The notes beneath the pieces are model-generated. The model worked only from the letters and a program-made list of their open reading frames with translations. It made no database searches and was not told the DNA's origin. From contig JAUNSH010000012.1 of the NCBI GenBank assembly GCA_030539285.1, forward strand, positions 1 through 58,503: a DNA stretch of 58,503 nucleotides, written 5' to 3'. Every line of letters starts with the position of its first letter. Within the stretch, counting starts at the first letter, position 1. Source of the stretch: Eubacteriales bacterium. Lineage in GTDB: Bacteria > Bacillota > Clostridia > Oscillospirales > Oscillospiraceae. Shown here one piece after another: positions 33,055 through 40,080 of the stretch. A program made the position numbers and the translations under genes.

Positions 33055-33447
33055 CTACCTTGCCCTATTGTGGATATTCACGATCAGATTCAGGAACAGA
33101 AGCCCGGCGATAATACAAAGAATTACGAAAACTTCATTATCTCTCACAATTGCTGTTGCTGTTTCGTATGTGGCCACTGGTTCTGTTTCTTCCGATGCCT
33201 CTCTTGACTTTTTTAATTTCGCTATCGCTTCGCGGTACTCACTATCCGATTCTTCTTTTCTGTCGCTTATGTCTTTCCTTAAGGCGGATGAAGCTTCTTC
33301 CCAGCTTTCCGCACCGATTATGGTTACGGTTCCGTCATCGTTGTAAACCACTGTTGGTTCGTTCTCTTCGCTGGAAGCGGTAGTCGATATGACAGAAGTA
33401 GAAAGAACAAGAAGTGCACACATTAGCAAAAAAACATACCTTTTCAC
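33055..33447 (-). CDS. Prophage type I membrane protein
   Basis: 130 aa. GTG start at 33447 with AGAAAGGGG upstream. Signal peptide (KRYVFLLMCALLVLSTSVISTTAS, residues 2-25), an acidic extracytoplasmic segment with a coiled-coil part (SEYREAIAKLKKSREAS), and a C-terminal membrane span (about 104-122) with a short basic tail. Own promoter at 33478-33506. First gene of a two-gene unit with the lipoprotein. Function unknown; probably a cell-surface conversion protein. Confidence 0.7.
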   Translation of the reverse strand: MKRYVFLLMCALLVLSTSVISTTASSEENEPTVVYNDDGTVTIIGAESWEEASSALRKDISDRKEESDSEYREAIAKLKKSREASEETEPVATYETATAIVRDNEVFVILCIIAGLLFLNLIVNIHNRAR

Positions 33448-33477
33448 AGTACTGCCCCTTTCTGTTTATTCCCATAC

Positions 33478-33506
33478 ATCATATCGCAATAGGGGCACGT
33501 TTTCAA
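33478..33506 (-). promoter_or_regulatory. Promoter of the membrane protein/lipoprotein pair
   Basis: Minus strand TTGAAA (33506-33501), 17 bases, TATGAT (33483-33478). It is separate from the repressor promoter, so this pair can be expressed in the lysogen. Confidence 0.65.
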
Positions 33507-33562
33507 TCAGAACGTTTGAACACAAAACAGCCCGCCGTGGCGAGTGTACCCGGCGGTTATAT

Positions 33563-33640
33563 GGGACAGTAGCTTAAATGACAGAGCGTCTGGCTCAATC
33601 ACCAGACATTGTGCCGGTTCGAATCCGGCCTGCCCCTCCA
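33563..33640 (+). tRNA. tRNA-like gene with an 8-base anticodon loop
   Basis: 78 bases with encoded CCA. Acceptor GGGACAG / CTGCCCC has one A-C mismatch; D arm GCTT / GAGC lacks the G18-G19 pair (loop AAATGACA); anticodon stem TCTGG / CCAGA (extendable by G-C) encloses the 8-base loop CTCAATCA; T arm GCCGG-TTCGAAT-CCGGC is perfect. Read normally the anticodon would be CAA (Leu), but there is no long variable arm. It could be a decayed tRNA, a tRNA mimic, or a frameshifting tRNA. The remaining 33641-33851 holds only a hairpin and no gene I can support. Confidence 0.6.
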
Positions 33641-33723
33641 CAAGACCACGCTTCGCTCCATCCGGCGTTGTGTGCGTCAATCCCTCTCTGTTTACCTCTT
33701 AATCCTCAATTTTCGTCACCGCC

Positions 33724-33745
33724 ATGGCGCAGGATGGTGCGCCAT
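33724..33745. other. Perfect hairpin upstream of the excisionase-like gene
   Basis: ATGGCGCA / TGCGCCAT with loop GGATGG and no T-run, so an operator or RNA structure rather than a terminator. Confidence 0.4.
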
Positions 33746-33851
33746 GAATCAAAAGTGGTTGGTACACGGACGGTTTTTCCTTTGCTTGTGTGCTGATTGA
33801 TTGGCGGACATCAGGAAACCCAGAACATTTGAACAAAAGGAGTGAACCACA

Positions 33852-34046
33852 ATGGAAAAGCTGACGCTCAGCGCGTCGGAAGCCGCACAGGTCATCGGCA
33901 TCAGCAGGCCCAGAATGTACCAGCTGATGAAGGTGAAGGGCTTCCCGACCATACAAGTCGGGAGACGGCTCCTCGTCTCCAGGAAGGGCTTGGAGCGGTG
34001 GGTCGAGGAACAGTCAAAAATCGGCTGGAGCCCACAGGATTTGTAA
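33852..34046 (+). CDS. Excisionase-like helix-turn-helix protein
   Basis: 64 aa. LTLSASEAAQVIGISRPRMY followed by LMKVKGFPTIQVGRRLLVSRKGLERWV is the excisionase/MerR-like winged-helix DNA-binding domain (helix_turn_helix_17 type). AAAAGGAGTG at the start. As the only such protein here it may direct excision, although it is 2.8 kb from int and could instead be an early regulator. Confidence 0.85.
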   Translation: MEKLTLSASEAAQVIGISRPRMYQLMKVKGFPTIQVGRRLLVSRKGLERWVEEQSKIGWSPQDL

Positions 34047-34104
34047 AACACCCAGTGAGCCGGTCACGGCCTATGGGTGAACATAATCAAAGGAGGAAGT
34101 AATC

Positions 34105-34332
34105 GTGAGTGAATTTGACAGAGAGAACGAACCGTTTTTTCAGGAAATCCACCGCAACCACCGCCGCAGCAATGCGACGCAAGTGGTCGGCTACATTGTC
34201 CCGCAGAAGGAAGCGCAGGAGATGGCGGTCGAAAGGGCGGTCAGCAACAGGGCTGATGGGGCTGGCGTACTGATTCTGCTTGCCGTGCAGCTGTTCGTGC
34301 TGGTGGCGGTGACAGTTGTGGCGCTGGCGTAG
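34105..34332 (+). CDS. Small membrane protein of the early region
   Basis: 75 aa from GTG 34105 behind AAAGGAGGAAGT. Charged soluble N-terminal part (QEIHRNHRRSNATQVVGYIV) and one C-terminal membrane span (about 54-74: GVLILLAVQLFVLVAVTVVALA). No known motif. Between the excisionase-like and replication-terminator-like genes. Confidence 0.7.
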   Translation: MSEFDRENEPFFQEIHRNHRRSNATQVVGYIVPQKEAQEMAVERAVSNRADGAGVLILLAVQLFVLVAVTVVALA

Positions 34333-34347
34333 AAAGGAGAAAATGTA

Positions 34348-34713
34348 ATGAGCGACACGAAATCTATTTTGCAGATGGCGCGGGGCGCGTTTCAGGAGCG
34401 CGTAGATTTGGAGATGGCGAAGGTCATCGACAACATCCTTGACCCCAACACAAAGCCCACGCAGAAGCGGAAGCTGACCCTAACAATCGAATTTGCCCCG
34501 GACGATGATCGGCAGAATATTGGTGTTGGTTTCACCGTCAAGCCCACCCTTGCGCCTTTGGTTCCCGCAAGAACGACGCTTTGGGTTGCCGGTGAGAACA
34601 GCACGGGCGAGTGCTAGGTGGTGGAAATGGTGCCCCAGGTGCCCGGGCAGATGTCCATTGAAGGAGAAGAGCAGGAGGCCCCTGCATCTCTGAAGATAAT
34701 CAAAATTTCTTAA
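34348..34713 (+). pseudogene. Phage replication-terminator-like protein interrupted by an amber codon
   Basis: The 89-aa frame 34348-34617 ends at TAG, but the same frame continues at once without another stop to TAA at 34713: VVEMVPQVPGQMSIEGEEQE and on. The joined 121-aa product matches, from memory, a conserved clostridial phage family whose members carry the VVEMVPQ-x-PGQ block just here, so the TAG (one base from CAG) breaks a real gene. The two parts may be made separately, read through by suppression, or the gene is dead. AGAAAGGAG at the start is intact. Confidence 0.75.
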
Positions 34714-34729
34714 TCAGGAGGAAACGAAA

Positions 34730-35461
34730 ATGTTGAAAGCAGCAATCGAGAAAATCCAGGAGCTGTGTGCTCCAACCCAGTTTGAGATTGACGGTCATCA
34801 CTATCTGGCAAGCAAAGAGAACGGGTACAGCGAGGTTTTGCCTGATTTGTTCTTCGCCGATGAAATCACCCTGTCCAGTCTGGATGCGCTGGTGAAGTTC
34901 GTAAAGACGGAGGCCGTCAAGAATCATGATGCCGTTTACATCACCATCCCCGACCACAAGACAGTCAAGTGCTTCACCCATCCCAACAAAGAGCTGCGCA
35001 TGAACCGCGAGTACCTGTACAGAGCAGAAGCCACCGACGTTCCCGGCTGGAATGAAAAGGTTTCCCTGTCCTTTGAAGAAGCCCTGATCGCCCTGCGCAC
35101 CCGGTTCCAGTCCGCTACCGATACGGAATACGCCCTGCGGCTGCTGTCCAACATCACCACCGGTGGCAAGGTGACCTACAACGACAACGGCGTTGCTACC
35201 AGCGTTGTTACAAAGAAGGGAATCGACCTTCAGAGCAACGAAGCTATCAAGCCCATCATCAAGCTGCGGCCCTATCGCACATTCCAGGAAGTTGCCCAGC
35301 CGGAATCCCAGTTCCTGATCCGCATTAACGAGCGGAATATCACTTTTATTGAGGCAGACGGCGGTATGTGGAAGCTGGAAGCCAGGAACACGGTGAAGAA
35401 GTATCTGGAGGAAGCGCTGAAAGCTGAATCCGACGCTGGCAAGGTTGTGATCGTCCTCTGA
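34730..35461 (+). CDS. Conserved phage early protein, DUF2303/YfdQ-like
   Basis: 243 aa. Features: EIDGHHYLASKENGYSEV near the start, VPGWNEKVSLSFEEALIALRTRF in the middle, NDNGVATSVVTKKGIDLQ, and LRPYRTFQEVAQPESQFLIR. This fits a widespread phage protein of unknown role next to recombination genes; assignment to the DUF2303 group is from memory. ATCAGGAGG precedes the ATG. Followed by a hairpin oriented for minus-strand termination. Confidence 0.75.
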   Translation: MLKAAIEKIQELCAPTQFEIDGHHYLASKENGYSEVLPDLFFADEITLSSLDALVKFVKTEAVKNHDAVYITIPDHKTVKCFTHPNKELRMNREYLYRAEATDVPGWNEKVSLSFEEALIALRTRFQSATDTEYALRLLSNITTGGKVTYNDNGVATSVVTKKGIDLQSNEAIKPIIKLRPYRTFQEVAQPESQFLIRINERNITFIEADGGMWKLEARNTVKKYLEEALKAESDAGKVVIVL

Positions 35462-35467
35462 TCGCAG

Positions 35468-35503
35468 AAAAAACCGCCCCCGGAGCGGCAACTCCAGGGG
35501 CGG
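35468..35503 (-). terminator. Minus-oriented terminator in the early region
   Basis: Stem CCGCCCCcGGAG / CTCCaGGGGCGG with A6 on its left, so the T-run follows on the minus strand. Its core (GGAGTTGCCGCTCCGGG on the minus strand) is the same as that of the terminator at 31105-31132 on the plus strand. Confidence 0.7.
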
Positions 35504-35528
35504 CGCTAAGAAAGGATGTTGATGAATA

Positions 35529-35795
35529 ATGAAAACTAAGATTCCAAGAAATGAGGCCTTTGCTGAACGATTTCGGTTGCTTATTGCAAAGCAGAAAATC
35601 ACCCAAACGGTTCTTGCTGACCATCTGGGTATTACCCGTGCAGCCATCAATACATACGTTTGCGGCAGAAGTGAGCCATGCTTACAGAATTTAGTTGCGA
35701 TTGCTCAATATTTCGATGTATCCACAGATTATCTTCTCGGCAACACGACTGTTGTCAAAGTGAAACGCCGCCTTCCGGTGCGCAAGACCGAATAG
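35529..35795 (+). CDS. XRE-family transcriptional regulator
   Basis: 88 aa. Full helix-turn-helix (about residues 12-70): FRLLIAKQKITQTVLADHLG, ITRAAINTYVCGRSEP, and the family end LVAIAQYFDVSTDYLLG. Basic C-terminal tail. A five-codon frame (ATG 35522 to TAA) overlaps its start, which may couple or attenuate translation. A second regulator next to the repressor and ribbon-helix-helix protein; target unknown. Confidence 0.88.
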   Translation: MKTKIPRNEAFAERFRLLIAKQKITQTVLADHLGITRAAINTYVCGRSEPCLQNLVAIAQYFDVSTDYLLGNTTVVKVKRRLPVRKTE

Positions 35796-35847
35796 GCAGC
35801 AAACGCAAATAACCACTTTCGTTATACAAAAATCGGAGGAAAAGTCA

Positions 35848-36153
35848 ATGTTGAAATGTGATCTGGATGGCAAAAAAGGCACTGCCCGAGTGGAAGTTTG
35901 CGGGAGTGTCTTGGAAATTACCGCCGACATCATTTATATCATCTCGGATGTTTACGGCGCAATTAAAAGGGAAAATCCCTCGGCGGCGGATATGTTCAAG
36001 TTTATCATCAAGCGAGCAATAGATGACGATGATTCCGCTATTTGGAATTTGAACGAGCCTGGTTCCAGGCAGGAGGACGGCATCAAGTCTATCGATATCC
36101 GTGTTCCCAAGGATTTCACCAGCGGATTGGCGGGTTACGAGAATGCCGAATAA
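35848..36153 (+). CDS. Hypothetical phage protein
   Basis: 101 aa, GGAGGAAAAG before ATG 35848. Beta-rich N-terminal half (GTARVEVCGSVLEITADIIY) and helical DMFKFIIKRAIDDDDSAIW. Family not recognised. The C-terminal codons overlap the next gene by 11 bases. Confidence 0.7.
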   Translation: MLKCDLDGKKGTARVEVCGSVLEITADIIYIISDVYGAIKRENPSAADMFKFIIKRAIDDDDSAIWNLNEPGSRQEDGIKSIDIRVPKDFTSGLAGYENAE

Positions 36154-36319
36154 GTGTGCGATTCGTGACTATTACGAAATGCGCCGGGGAGGCGAAGTGT
36201 TGTGCAGCGGCACCGTCCCGAACCTGGGATACCCGGCGGAACGGATTCGGGACATGGCCCGGAATGGTATCTACCTGTACAAGAACGGAAAGCGGGTGAA
36301 ACTGTGCGAAGTAACGTAG
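36143..36319 (+). CDS. Hypothetical phage protein
   Basis: 58 aa, ATG 36143 inside the end of the previous gene. Sequence like small clostridial phage proteins (IRDYYEMRRGGEVLCSGTVP, AERIRDMARNGIYLYKNGKR). No motif identified. Overlaps the next gene start at 36304. Confidence 0.65.
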   Translation: MPNKCAIRDYYEMRRGGEVLCSGTVPNLGYPAERIRDMARNGIYLYKNGKRVKLCEVT

Positions 36320-36504
36320 GAATTGACCCGGATAAGAACTATTTGGACGACCCACAATGGCGGGACGCGAGAATACGGGCTGTCTGTGGATGCTGTGGCC
36401 ATAACATCTACGAATGGGAGGACTACTTTGAACTGGACGTTAAGAAGGATGTTTTAGTTGTGTGTCAAGACTGTTTTGATGAAATTCGGGTGGTGGTAGC
36501 GTGA
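36304..36504 (+). CDS. Small zinc-ribbon phage protein
   Basis: 66 aa, GTG 36304 within the end of the previous gene. Two cysteine pairs (CGCC ... VCQDC), a zinc-ribbon pattern, with an acidic loop between. It overlaps the following ATG as TGATG. Function unknown. Confidence 0.65.
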   Translation: MRSNVGIDPDKNYLDDPQWRDARIRAVCGCCGHNIYEWEDYFELDVKKDVLVVCQDCFDEIRVVVA

Positions 36505-37421
36505 TGTACAGAGAATGTGAAAACTGCGGTGCTTCTCTTGACCCCGGAGAAATCTGCGATTGTAGAACGGAGGAAACCAATCTTCCGGCTATATTATGCG
36601 TGCAGAAGCCGGTAATCGTTGAGAACCTTGACAGCGTTCGGAACAGACTGGAAGGTCTTATTTCTGAGGTCGTGGAGTTCCCACAGGACGATGAATCCCT
36701 GAAAAAAGTAAAAAAGCTTCGTGCCGATCTGAACAAAGAAAAGGAACGGTATGAAGCCCAGCGCAAGGAAGCAAAGCAGATTGTGCTTGCCGACTACAAA
36801 CGGGCAGAAAAAAAGTATGAGGAATACATATCCGGCCCCTATTATTCCGCAGACCGGACGCTCAAAGAGTGGGTGGACAACTACCAGAACGGAATTAAGC
36901 AGAAATGTGAAGCTGACCTGCGGGCGTATTTCGATGAACTGTGCTTAGCGAACGGTATCGACTTTATTCCGTTCCATCGATGCGGCGTTTGTGTGGATAT
37001 GGCAATGGCCCGCCAGAAGGAACCCAGAAAAGCCATGGACGCGATTTACAATTTCGTCAAGGCAGTTCGGGCGGACATGGACACCATTGCTGGCATGGAG
37101 AATGCCGGGGAGGTCATGGCAGAGTACCGAAAGTACCCGGTACTGTCAGAAGCGGTTCTCACTGTTACCCGCCGGAAACAGGAGCTTGAGAAGTCAAAAG
37201 CCTACCTTGCCCAGCAGCAGGAGCGGAAACGACAGCAAGATGAGATTCGGGCGGCGTTGATGGAAGCGGCCCCGGAAGTTCAGCCGGAACCAGAAGAACG
37301 GTATTCCGTCTGCTTCCGGGCCAGCGGAACGCTTTCAGCATTAAAGGCGATGAAAGCCCATTCCCTTGCGCTGGGCATCACTTTTGAAGAAATAGAACAG
37401 GAGGAAGAAAACAATGGGTGA
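36504..37421 (+). CDS. DUF1351-like phage recombination-module protein
   Basis: 305 aa. Short N-terminal zinc-ribbon-like head (CENCGASLDPGEICDC) followed by a long helical domain with KKVKKLRADLNKEKERYEAQ and IVLADYKRAEKKYEEYI, typical of DUF1351 proteins. These lie beside RecT-type annealing proteins and MBL hydrolases in Firmicute phages, as here. C-terminal part RASGTLSALKAMKAHSLALG. Overlaps the next gene by 8 bases. Confidence 0.8.
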   Translation: MYRECENCGASLDPGEICDCRTEETNLPAILCVQKPVIVENLDSVRNRLEGLISEVVEFPQDDESLKKVKKLRADLNKEKERYEAQRKEAKQIVLADYKRAEKKYEEYISGPYYSADRTLKEWVDNYQNGIKQKCEADLRAYFDELCLANGIDFIPFHRCGVCVDMAMARQKEPRKAMDAIYNFVKAVRADMDTIAGMENAGEVMAEYRKYPVLSEAVLTVTRRKQELEKSKAYLAQQQERKRQQDEIRAALMEAAPEVQPEPEERYSVCFRASGTLSALKAMKAHSLALGITFEEIEQEEENNG

Positions 37422-38289
37422 TATGGCCTTATATCAGGCGCAGGAAATGGTATCCGCGCCCAGAACCACGAATTCCATGATTTCCACCCGTGAGGCACAG
37501 GAGGTTCAGGCGGCGGTATTCATGGCAAAGCAGTTCCCCCGGAACGAAAATGAATCCATTGCTCGGATTCTTCGTTCCTGTGATCGGATGGGCCTTGCCA
37601 TGAAAGCTACCTATTCGTATCCCAAGGGCGGTTCCAAAGTCACTGGCCCGTCTGTCCGGCTGGCAGAAGCCATTGCTCAGGCGTGGGGTAACATTCAATC
37701 CGGCGTTGTGGAGCTGGAACAGCGAGACGGTGAATCTACGTGCATGGCCTACTGCTGGGACATCGAGACCAACACCAGAGAGTGCAAGATTTTTGTGGTA
37801 AAGCACCAGATCAGCACGAAGAACGGAATGAAGGTTCTGACAGACCCTAGAGATATCTATGAGCTTGTTGCCAATCAGGGAGCGCGGCGCAAGCGTGCCT
37901 GTATTCTGAACATCATCCCCGGCGACGTTGTAGACGCAGCTCTGGAACGGTGCAACAAAACACTGTCCGCCGGAAACCGCAATATGCCCCCTCTGATTGA
38001 CCGCCTCCGCGATATTACCGGGCATCTTCAGAAGTATTTCTCTGTGCCGCTGGCATCCGTGGAGAAGTATTACGGCTATCCTCTGGACGCATTCACGGAA
38101 ATGGACTTTCAGAATCTTGTGGGCATCTACAACAACCTGAGAGAGGGCGGTGCGAAGCGGGAGGATTATTTCCAGCTTCCCAAGATTACCGCCTCCGAGG
38201 ACGAGCCTGAGCCTGACAGCAAGGAAAGCGCCGCTCCGAAGTCAGGTAAAAAGGGTGATGCGAAACAGGTGAGCATCAGTGAACTGTGA
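37414..38289 (+). CDS. Candidate single-strand annealing/recombination protein
   Basis: 291 aa. Conserved blocks: AAVFMAKQFPRNENESIARI, YSYPKGGSKVTGPSVRLAEA, WGNIQSGVVELEQRDGEST, LVANQGARRKRACILNIIPG. This family is common in clostridial phages and sits in the recombination slot between DUF1351 and MBL proteins. I infer a RecT/Rad52-like annealing role from position, not from a certain motif. Acidic, Lys-rich C-terminal tail. Start ATG 37414 with GGAGGAAGAA. Confidence 0.7.
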   Translation: MGDMALYQAQEMVSAPRTTNSMISTREAQEVQAAVFMAKQFPRNENESIARILRSCDRMGLAMKATYSYPKGGSKVTGPSVRLAEAIAQAWGNIQSGVVELEQRDGESTCMAYCWDIETNTRECKIFVVKHQISTKNGMKVLTDPRDIYELVANQGARRKRACILNIIPGDVVDAALERCNKTLSAGNRNMPPLIDRLRDITGHLQKYFSVPLASVEKYYGYPLDAFTEMDFQNLVGIYNNLREGGAKREDYFQLPKITASEDEPEPDSKESAAPKSGKKGDAKQVSISEL

Positions 38290-38968
38290 GATCATTTCTA
38301 CAGGCGGTAAGGCTGGCAATGCCGTTCTTTTGAACGGCTGCCTCCTTTTCGACTGTGGCATTTCGTGGAAGCGGCTGCAGCCCTATGAAAAGGAAATCAG
38401 TCTGGTTTTTCTGACCCACATTCACGCAGACCATTTCAAAATTCGTTCTCTCAATAAGCTCTGCTACCGAAGACCGCTGGTTCGGTTCGTATGCAGTATC
38501 AATCTGCTGGCGGATTTGCACACGCGGGCGAAGGTGCCGCTTGACCGGATTATTCTTGTCAGGCCGGAAGACCCTCCCCGGAAAATCCGGGACTGGATGC
38601 ACGGCCTTGATCTGGAAATCAGTTCTTTCCATCTCCTCCACGACGTTCCGAACGTCGGGTGGATCGTGAAGGTGTCCGGCGGTGAGGAAGACGGCACCGC
38701 AATGTATGCAACTGACACCCACCACATCCCAATCGCCGCCCCGGATTTGGATTTGTACATGATTGAGGGAAACTACACGCAGGAGGACATGGAGCGGCGC
38801 ATTGCCGAGAAAACAGAATCCGGCACGTTTATGTATGAGGGTCGGGTATTGCAGTCACACATGAGCATGGAGACCGCCGTGGAGTGGCTGAGAGAAAACG
38901 CAGACCCCTATAAAAGCAGAATCATATTTCTGCATGGACATATTGAAGGAAAAGGAGGCAACCGCTGA
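38279..38968 (+). CDS. MBL-fold metallo-hydrolase of the recombination module
   Basis: 229 aa, GTG 38279 overlapping the previous stop. Metal motif HIHADH (H47, H49, D51, H52), with YATDTHHIP and LHGHIEG as further metal-ligand regions. Phage members of this family accompany RecT-type proteins and may act as nucleases, but the substrate is not known. Overlaps the replication gene start (TGATG). Confidence 0.85.
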   Translation: MNCEIISTGGKAGNAVLLNGCLLFDCGISWKRLQPYEKEISLVFLTHIHADHFKIRSLNKLCYRRPLVRFVCSINLLADLHTRAKVPLDRIILVRPEDPPRKIRDWMHGLDLEISSFHLLHDVPNVGWIVKVSGGEEDGTAMYATDTHHIPIAAPDLDLYMIEGNYTQEDMERRIAEKTESGTFMYEGRVLQSHMSMETAVEWLRENADPYKSRIIFLHGHIEGKGGNR

Positions 38969-39849
38969 TGATTCCGTGGATTCAAGTGTACTCGAACCTG
39001 ATTCGGCATCCAAAGGTAACGAACCTTGCGGACAAGCTGGGGCTGACCAGTAAGGATGTAGGCCCTAATGTGATTGCGGCGGGTATGCTGGTGAGCCTTT
39101 GGCTCTGGGCGGCTCAGAACGCCACTGACGGGGATTTGAGCGAATGTTCCGACCGGGCTATTGCAGAGGCGGCGGAGTTCAAACGGAAGCCCTCTCTTTT
39201 CGTGGAGGCGCTCATTTACGCAAAACTGCTGGACGAGGACAGAAAGCTCCACGACTGGGATGAGTATGCAACGTTACTGATTGACTATGAAGAACGGCAA
39301 AGGGAACAGACGCGGAGGCGTGTAGCAAAGCACAGGGCAAGAAAGAATCCTGCAAAAGAAACGCCTTGTAACAGCGAATGTAAAAGCGATTGTAACGTTA
39401 CAGTAACGCAATGTAACGCATCTACCATACCTAACAATACATTACCATACATTACATTACCCGATAATACGGACGCTAATAGTACAGATTGCGTTACAGC
39501 GCGCGCGCTTTCAGGAGATTGCAGATTTGATGCCTTCTGGCTTGAGTATCCGAAAAACTCTGACCGTCACAGGGATTCAGCGATTTCTGCATGGAACCGG
39601 CTGAACCCGAACGAGAGCGGCGTTGCGCACATCATGTCCCAACTGCGGCTTTGGAAGCAGTCGGAACGCTGGCTTGAGGAGGATGGGAGATATATCCCGA
39701 AGGCCGAAGCGTTTCTTGACCCGACGGGCGAATACCTGACGAAGAAGCCGGCTTCTGGAAAGCCGGGCATTCCGAAAGGTGCAACCGGGGAACTGGGTGA
39801 AGCAGAACTTGCGGCTATTCAGCGGGTGCTTAAGGGGGACACAGTATGA
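38968..39849 (+). CDS. Phage replication initiator / replisome organizer
   Basis: 293 aa. N-terminal winged-helix part (WIQVYSNLIRHPKVTNLADK; DGDLSECSDRAIAEAAEFKR) as in phage replisome organizers, a basic stretch (REQTRRRVAKHRARKN), a low-complexity linker (about 130-180) whose DNA contains origin-like repeats, and a C-terminal domain (RFDAFWLEYPKNSDR, then a Trp-rich helix bundle) seen in many phage replication proteins. No helicase, loader or primase is found in the window, so host replisome use is likely. Confidence 0.85.
   Translation: MIPWIQVYSNLIRHPKVTNLADKLGLTSKDVGPNVIAAGMLVSLWLWAAQNATDGDLSECSDRAIAEAAEFKRKPSLFVEALIYAKLLDEDRKLHDWDEYATLLIDYEERQREQTRRRVAKHRARKNPAKETPCNSECKSDCNVTVTQCNASTIPNNTLPYITLPDNTDANSTDCVTARALSGDCRFDAFWLEYPKNSDRHRDSAISAWNRLNPNESGVAHIMSQLRLWKQSERWLEEDGRYIPKAEAFLDPTGEYLTKKPASGKPGIPKGATGELGEAELAAIQRVLKGDTV
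39367..39498. promoter_or_regulatory. Candidate phage replication origin inside the initiator gene
   Basis: Iteron-like words TGTAAC (39367, 39391), TGTAAAAGCGA (39379), the palindrome TGTAACGTTACA (39391-39402), AGTAACGCA (39402-39410), TGTAACGCA (39412-39420) and an inverted TGCGTTACA (39490-39498). Between them (39421-39484) lies an AT-rich tract with repeated ATTAC. The layout, iterons plus AT-rich stretch in the linker of the initiator gene, is as in lambda O. Confidence 0.7.
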
Positions 39850-40010
39850 AGCGAATTACGATTTTTCTGAACAGCGGGGAGCACATCAACATTCCTGCTG
39901 ACGAGATGGATTGCAGAGACGAGGTGTTTCGTGCGTGGCGCGGGGATGATCTGGTTGTCTATGCGGATACCAGTGCGGTGATCTGCGCGTATCTGAGTGA
40001 GAAAGGGTAA
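39846..40010 (+). CDS. Small hypothetical phage protein
   Basis: 54 aa, starting in the last codons of the initiator gene (ATG 39846). KRITIFLNSGEHINIPADEM, then VVYADTSAVICAYLSEKG: a small beta-rich fold is likely. Family unknown. A 25-codon frame (40016-40093) follows but lacks a convincing ribosome site. Confidence 0.65.
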   Translation: MKRITIFLNSGEHINIPADEMDCRDEVFRAWRGDDLVVYADTSAVICAYLSEKG

Positions 40011-40080
40011 TTAACATGGCAGAAACATACAAAATCCTCCTACCAGCAGCTGGATGGACAGATGATGATGGAGGTGTGAT

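Noticed and set aside
33563-33640. tRNA-like gene as the suppressor of the amber codon at 34615
   Set aside because: An amber suppressor needs anticodon CUA; the loop CTCAATCA cannot present it.
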